Origin: Apostichopus japonicus
Lineage: Eukaryota; Echinodermata; Holothuroidea; Aspidochirotida; Stichopodidae
Assembly (NCBI RefSeq): GCF_037975245.1
Contig: NC_092565.1
Location: 13,111,499-13,175,498, forward strand
Reading direction: 5' to 3'
Length of the DNA: 64,000 nucleotides
The notes beneath the pieces are model-generated. The model was not told where the DNA came from. It was given only the letters and a program-made list of their open reading frames with translations, and searched no databases. Position numbers and translations under genes: made by a program. Positions 59,341-64,000 of the stretch are shown here, in pieces (the stretch's first letter is position 1; each line of letters begins with the position of its first letter).

Positions 59341-60901
59341 CTCTCGATTTGCCACGATGTCGGAAAAAGGATTTCGGAAAAAAGGCCTTTGTATACATAA
59401 GCCGGTAGTATTTGGGAGGGCTCTCTCACTCTTCTCCTGCATGTGCTGTAATCATCTTTTATTTAAGTTTTGATTTCATTTGTTTTCTTTAGTATAGAAA
59501 ACTACACCTTGTTGCAATTCAAACACAAAGATGGGGGAAGGCCAAAAAGAATAACACTCACGTTTTTAACGTGGCTTGGCAAACAAAATTTGAAGAATAT
59601 TCAAAATGGGAATTGGAATTTTATATATTTTGGATTTGGTGTTTGTGTGTTTATCTTGTTTAGAGAAAAAGAAGAAAAAAACAGCATCTTTATTTGATGG
59701 GACTTTAAAATTTTAAAAATGGGTTTCAGGTGTTGATTTCTTGGTCTACAAACATTGTGGTGCTTGACTGACTGACACTTTATGGGGGGATGCTAAGGTA
59801 ACTGAATTTGATATTGGCAGGAGTTATGGATGATAGATGTCAGGACCAGAGGTGGGGGGGGGGGGGGGTGGGTGGTGAGGCGAAGGATAGAGAAGGAGAA
59901 ATGAAAGTGAAGAGGGAGGATCTTTGAATTAAATTTTCAGTTTGCAGCAGCACAGGTTTACTGCATGAAAAGGCTATATTTAAAGAAACTTTCAATAATG
60001 CACTCTTCGTGTATATAATTTGAGGTGTGGTAGTCGAAGCGGGGGGGGGGGAGGGGGTGTGTGTGTGATTGAGACAGCTATGAAAGGGAGCAACCTTTCC
60101 ACATATATGTTGTTTGTGCTATGGTAGTATCGTTTCCTTTTTCAAACTGGAGGGCAAAAAATGTAAAAATTAAGTTATCTAAAATTAATTCAAAATCAGG
60201 TTTAGTTAATAAATGAAAGTTAAAGAAAATTTTATTGATGGTAGCAGGGGTGCCATGGTATTGTAAACTCAATAATCAATCAGCCATGGAAGGCCAACTC
60301 CTTTTTGTTGGGAACTTGTTGTCAAGCAAACCTATGGATTCAAGCCTTGTCTGGCTAAAGTAAGATGGGGTTATTATTTTTATCTAGGAGAAATCAATTC
60401 TTTTCCCCTCATGTTGAAGTGGTCTTCCAAATGTTTAAAAAAAAAATGTCTAAAAAGAATGTACCGGTGTGAATTGGATAGCCACCTGGTGTGAAGTAAA
60501 AAGGCCATAGTCTTATCCCATATGTACATGTGACTGCTTAGTATCATTAAATAACTGCCCTCCAGGCTGATATTATAAATAATAGAAACAGAGAAAATAA
60601 CCGTCTGTTGTCACCCCACCATCTCAATAGTAGATGCAGGTATCACAAAGAATGTTTATGAAATATGTATTGCATGTATTGATTAGTATTTGCATAATAA
60701 TTTGATGAGGGATAACCTGTTTCTGGACAGGTAGTTGAAGGGTATTAACTGGTGGGAGGGATGAAGGTATATCCTGTTCATGAACTGATTTGTCATTAAA
60801 AGTTATTTCAAAGTATCACTCTTTTTTCTTATTTTTACTTCCTTTTTTTTTCCTTCCTTTTTTTTTCCTTCCTTTGACATGAGTATTGTAAAAGGAAAAG
60901 C
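59341..60901. other. SRP68 3' region and non-coding stretch
   Basis: It probably begins with the SRP68 3' untranslated region. A G run lies at about 59852-59868 and another at 60039-60056, and long T/C tracts at 60831-60877. No coding block was recognised. Confidence 0.5.
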
Positions 60902-60977
60902 AGAGGTTGAGTTTGAGCCAGGAACCTTGAGATGCAAAAGCAGAAGTCTTGACCACTAGACCATTAGGTGGGCCTCT
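60902..60977 (-). repeat. tRNA-like (SINE-type) relic
   Basis: On the minus strand AGAGG, then TGGTCTAGTGGTCAAGAC (a good A box and D arm), then 20 bases and a poor B box (GGTTCCTGGCTCAAAC), then CCTCT. The outer AGAGG/CCTCT can pair as an acceptor-like stem. The words CTTTTGCATC before the B region are shared with the 165-bp satellite. It is not a functional tRNA. Confidence 0.45.
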
Positions 60978-61085
60978 GGTTTCTAAAGCTTTACAAATAT
61001 TTAAAGATCCTGCTGTTTGGACTTAGTCGTTTTTGTAAAACATTTTCTCCACTACTCCTCCTCCCCCAACTACCGATTAGCTAGT

Positions 61086-61300
61086 CAGGGGGGAGGGGTG
61101 GCGGCAAACTCCACTTGTCCGCGCGTGAACCTTGCCGGGGGGAGGGGTGGCGGTAAACTCCACTTGTCCGCGCCTTTACCTTGTCAGGGGGAGGGGGCGG
61201 CGACCTCACCTTGTCCGCGCCTCCACCCCCTCTCACCTTCTCACCTTGGTACTCACCTTGCCCATCTGTCAGGAGGAGGGGGCTGCCCGCCTTCGGGATT
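61086..61300. repeat. 49-bp G-rich minisatellite, about 3 to 4 copies
   Basis: GGGGGGAGGGGTGGCGG recurs at 49-base spacing (A of the G run at 61094, 61143 and 61192), each followed by ACTCCACTTGTCCGCGC. A degenerate fourth copy (GTCAGGAGGAGGGGGC) follows near 61269. The runs of G are compatible with G-quadruplex formation. Overlapping frames of 83 to 111 codons across it are judged accidental. Confidence 0.85.
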
Positions 61301-61524
61301 CACCTTATCCACTTGTCAGAACTCCTTTTGCAAGTACTCACCTGGGACTTGAACCGATGCAATCCAAACCAATCGCTTACTGAACGATGGAATAACCAAT
61401 TACACCATTTCGGTTCCCTCTGGAGAAAATTCGTTTCTTATATTTATACTTCCACTCCCTCCAGAGGGTAGAAAAGTAAAAGGCTCTGTCTGGACATGAA
61501 CCGCAGACATGATGCTCTGTCTGG

Positions 61525-61587
61525 GGTTCGAACCGGAGACATGGAGTTTGTCTGTCTCTCCAGTCCAGAGCACTACCAACTGCGCCA
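61525..61587 (-). promoter_or_regulatory. Representative Pol III A and B boxes of a 161-bp unit
   Basis: The A box TGGCGCAGTTGG is the complement of 61576-61587 and the B box GGTTCGAACC is at 61525-61534. Both fit the tRNA consensus better than those of the 165-bp satellite. Promoter activity is inferred from the motif only. Confidence 0.55.
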
Positions 61588-62191
61588 CTAGAACTGTTGA
61601 GAATTAATGCTCGTTTCTAATATTTAAACTTCAAAGTCCAGAATGGAATCAGTAAAAGGGCAAAAATATAAAATGCTCTGTCTGGGGTTCGAACCGGAGA
61701 CATGGAGTTTGTCTGTCTCTCCAGTCCAGAGCACTACCAACTGCGCCACTAGAACTGTTGAGAATTAATGCTCGTTTCTAATATTTAAACTTCAGAGTCC
61801 AGAATGGAATCAGTAAAAGAGCAAAAATATAAAATGCTCTGTCTGGGGTTCGAACCGGAGACATGGAGTTTGTCTGTCTCTCCAGTCCAGAGCACTACCA
61901 ACTGCGCCACTAGAACTGTTGAGAATTAATGCTCGTTTCTAATATTTAAACTTCAAAGTCCAGAATGGAATCAGTAAAAGGGCAAAAATATAAAATGCTC
62001 TGTCTGGGGTTCGAACCGGAGACATGGAGTTTGTCTGTCTCTCCAGTCCAGAGCACTACCAACTGCGCCACGAGAACTGTTGAGATTTAATACTCGTTTC
62101 TAATATTTAATCTTCACAACATTAGAAGGCAAATAAATAGAAAATTAAATGCATCCTCTGGTGTTTGAATTCAAGACAAGGAGTATGTCTC

Positions 62192-62270
62192 ATTTTTTTT
62201 CAGTTTATTGACAATTTCATTGTACAAAACAATAATAAATATGCAAAATTATACAACATAACAACTTCGC
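62192..62270 (-). mobile_element. Small poly(A)-ended insertion in a decayed 161-bp unit
   Basis: About 75 to 80 bases starting with a T run (CATTTTTTTTCAGTTTATTG) interrupt a diverged unit, whose flanking words resume after it (GTAACTGTTAATTGAG). On the minus strand it ends AATAAACTGAAAAAAAATG, like a LINE or SINE tail. The boundaries are approximate. Confidence 0.35.
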
Positions 62271-62454
62271 CACAGTAACTGTTAATTGAGAAATGATAGG
62301 CTTTTCTAATATTTTAACTGCAAAATGAGGAAAAGAAATACCAAAACAATACATCCTCTGGGAGTTGAATTCTAGACAGAGTTTGTCATACTTTCTAAGT
62401 ACATAACACTAACCACAGTAACTGTTTAGAAATAATTATTAGTTATTTGATTTG

Positions 62455-62940
62455 ATTTATTTTGTTTTTTTTTTCACGTGCAAATATACAATGTGAAAGG
62501 AAGTCTTCTATAAAGCATACAATAGCTAAACAATGTAGAAGACTGGTCAGAAAAGCATTATTTGGACAATTGCTTCCTATCTAGCAAAAACATATCCCTA
62601 ACAACAGTAAACCGGTGTCGTAAAATATTTTTGTCATAAACAATGGTAGTATCAATTCTAATAAAATTATTAGGGATTTGCACACCCAATTTCCGATGGT
62701 TTCTTAAAGGTAGCTAAGCTTACTGAAAACCATACAAATTTGTCCAATGAAGGTATTTTTAAATACAGGAAATATCCTGGTCATGAAAATTATAATTAAA
62801 AAGCAACTCTTTACCGGACGGCGACAGAGAGGAATGAAATAAAAGAGCTTCCAATACCCCGTGTTGGCATTATTACAATAACGCTTGACCCAAGAGGTTT
62901 TGAGAGCACCAACAAAGCTGTGAACATATATTTTTTTTAA
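62455..62940 (-). mobile_element. LINE 3' end with the shared hairpin tail
   Basis: On the minus strand ALKTSWVKRYCNNANTGYWK, then LFYF, resembles the post-RT region of Tx1/L1 LINEs. A second frame reads NNFIRIDTTIVYDK, then HRFTVVRDMFLLDRKQLS, and stops near 62557. It ends with a tail homologous to that of the CR1-like LINE at 28306-28395, including the terminal AAATC repeats. A Tx1-like body with a CR1-like tail could be a chimera, or my class call for one part may be wrong. Confidence 0.55.
62474..62552 (-). other. Conserved 3'-tail hairpin, second copy
   Basis: GTCTTCTA (62503-62510) pairs with TAGAAGAC (62536-62543) around a 25-nt loop. CACGTG and AATGTGA flank it as in the copy at 28306-28395. 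One C-G pair of that copy is a T-A pair here, so pairing is kept. Confidence 0.6.
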
Positions 62941-63217
62941 CCCCCCCCCCCCCTTTTCAATGGGGTTATACATAGTAATTTTCCTTACTTTATCAGTTTT
63001 CCCGTTCGAAATAAATCAAAAATAGTACTTCGGATCTTATCAATAAAATCTTTTGGAGGGCTATGCAGATTCCTTTGGGACCACGTATCTCCCGCACGGA
63101 AGCAGATATGGACCTGGGAGCTGCAAATTTGGGCTCCTGAGCATCGGTTACCCCCTTTTACGTCATTTGGGCGAAATCGATTTTGGATCGATTTTGGTCA
63201 GTTTTGGCAAAACTGCA

Positions 63218-63450
63218 AATCAGGTTTTTTGCCCCCAACACAGCACCTAATTCCAAAATAAACTTCAGATTCGTAATCAGCGTGTCGCGAACTACCAGAA
63301 AAGATGCACATTTATCGCCTTTGCGACAAAAATGCGATAAATGTGTATCTTTTCTGGTAGTTCGCGACACGCTGATTACGAATCTGAAGTTTATTTTGGA
63401 ATTGGGTGTTGTGTAGGGGCGTGCAGGGGGGGGGGGGGCAAAAAAACCCT
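63218..63450. repeat. Near-perfect inverted repeat (hairpin element)
   Basis: The core arms 63248-63318 and 63334-63405 match almost base for base (TTCCAAAATAAACTTCAG, GTCGCGAACTACCAGAAAAG, CACATTTATCGC against their complements) around a loop of about 15 bases. The outer parts also pair, with an extra G-rich insert in the right arm (AGGTTTTTTGCCCCC against GGGGGCAAAAAAACCCT). No transposase. It looks like a young MITE or foldback element. Confidence 0.9.
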
Positions 63451-63742
63451 GATATATGATTTATGAAAAACTGTAGAAATCATAGGCCTATAAACAGCAA
63501 GACTTTCCTGGTCAGATAATTACACGAAATTGGTGTATAACAAAGACAAGGATGTCTTCTACTCCACGTCTACTTTTAATGTCGATGGGTGTTTCAGAGA
63601 GGACAAGAGAGGGGGCTGAAAAGAGGGGTTTTTCAAAATTGTGCACTTATAAAGAATACGTATTTCTATCGGGTCTTTTGCAGTGTCGGAGCTAGGGGTA
63701 TTGGTCGAGGGGGCGAGGATGGTCTGCAGGGGCGCTTTCGAC

Positions 63743-63846
63743 ACTATCTAAGCGGAGCGCCACCACGAGTTGGCGCGGAGCGTAGAGAAATTTTTGAATA
63801 AAGATGCTCCCTAGATCGCCGGAAATGACCCTTTCCGGGCCTTGCT
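63743..63846 (+). repeat. Dispersed repeat, copy 2
   Basis: It shares ACTATCTAAGCGGAGCGCCA exactly with 40270-40289, then GTTGGCGC, GAGAAATTTTTG, CTAGATCGCCGGAAATG and GGGCCTTGC in the same order. Its orientation is the same. The surrounding sequence is GC-richer than average. The rest of the window to 64000 shows no gene. Confidence 0.7.
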
Positions 63847-64000
63847 TATATGCAGATAAATGAAGAATAAATAGGTGTCATCGCCAAAAAAAATATGACA
63901 AATGTCAATAGGTAGATGAGAGCGCATTAAAAACGTCAATAATCGCATATAAATAAAAAGTGGTAAAAAGCTGAAAAGGGCGCCAGCAGTCCATTTGAGT

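Larger units (their letters stand above)
61300..62450 (-). repeat. 161-bp tRNA-like tandem array with decayed edges
   Basis: Units starting ATGCTCTGTCTGGGG recur at 61512, 61673, 61834 and 61995, exactly 161 bp apart and nearly identical. On the minus strand each has a strong A box TGGCGCAGTTGGTAG and a B box GGTTCGAACC 41 bases later, followed by TTTTATATTTTTGCCC, which could end a Pol III transcript. Strongly diverged units lie to the left (CTGGGACTTGAACC near 61346, GGACATGAACC near 61491) and to the right (GGTGTTTGAATTC near 62160, GGGAGTTGAATTC near 62360). The tRNA fold does not close beyond the D and T arms, so this is a tRNA-derived repeat. Confidence 0.88.

Noticed and set aside
59031-59429. 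132-codon minus-strand frame opposite the SRP68 exon
   Set aside because: Shadow of the conserved plus-strand SRP68 coding exon.
61017-61471. Overlapping frames of 83 to 111 codons in the G-rich minisatellite
   Set aside because: All three frames are open because of skewed repeat composition.

Overview
The window is eukaryotic nuclear DNA from an animal. Short exons with GT-AG introns encode recognisable animal proteins (adducin, SRP68, an ABCC/MRP transporter), and the spaces between them are filled with LINE retrotransposons, DNA-transposon-like elements and tandem repeats. The frequent word TAGGCCTA in unique sequence and the mix of LINE types suggest a marine deuterostome, perhaps an echinoderm. 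That placement is inference. No bacterial features, CRISPR array, rRNA or intact tRNA gene was seen.

Layout. 1-12750 is one tandem array of about 77 copies of a 165-bp unit. On the minus strand each unit carries tRNA-like A and B boxes, the internal promoter of RNA polymerase III. The array stops exactly at the poly(A) tail of a 5'-truncated Tx1/L1-like LINE (12751-14180, minus). From 15900 to 20312 lie decayed exons of an intron-containing Ty3/gypsy-type integrase of the Ginger1/GIN1 kind. At 20370-22059 a 1.69-kb element with about 220-bp terminal inverted repeats is flanked by TTAA. From 22383 to 27736 there are orphan exons of unknown function, including a pair that makes a Cys4 zinc-ribbon-like motif across its splice junction, mixed with LINE and transposase remnants. 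A nearly complete but dead CR1-like LINE occupies 28290-32650 (minus).

From 34237 to 42029 are five exons of the middle of adducin, with indels and two damaged splice donors. They are interrupted by a foldback element and other repeats. 42030-51500 is mostly unique non-coding sequence with one LINE 3' end. 51546-53822 holds three partial copies of one ABCC exon within a 69-bp minisatellite. 54083-57550 is a decayed, strikingly G-poor LINE with zinc-knuckle ORF1. The last two coding exons of SRP68 lie at 57764-57842 and 59042-59340.

The right end holds a G-rich 49-bp minisatellite, a second tRNA-like tandem array (161-bp unit, 61300-62450) that looks related to the left array, a LINE 3' end sharing a hairpin tail with the CR1-like LINE, and a near-perfect 230-bp inverted repeat.

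No working multigene system can be shown. The host-gene pieces are partial and do not form one pathway. The best candidates for something undescribed are the two related tRNA-like satellites, the intron-rich integrase with its cysteine-rich downstream exons, the TTAA-flanked element, and the covarying LINE 3' hairpin. All translations were made by eye, and no database search was possible.
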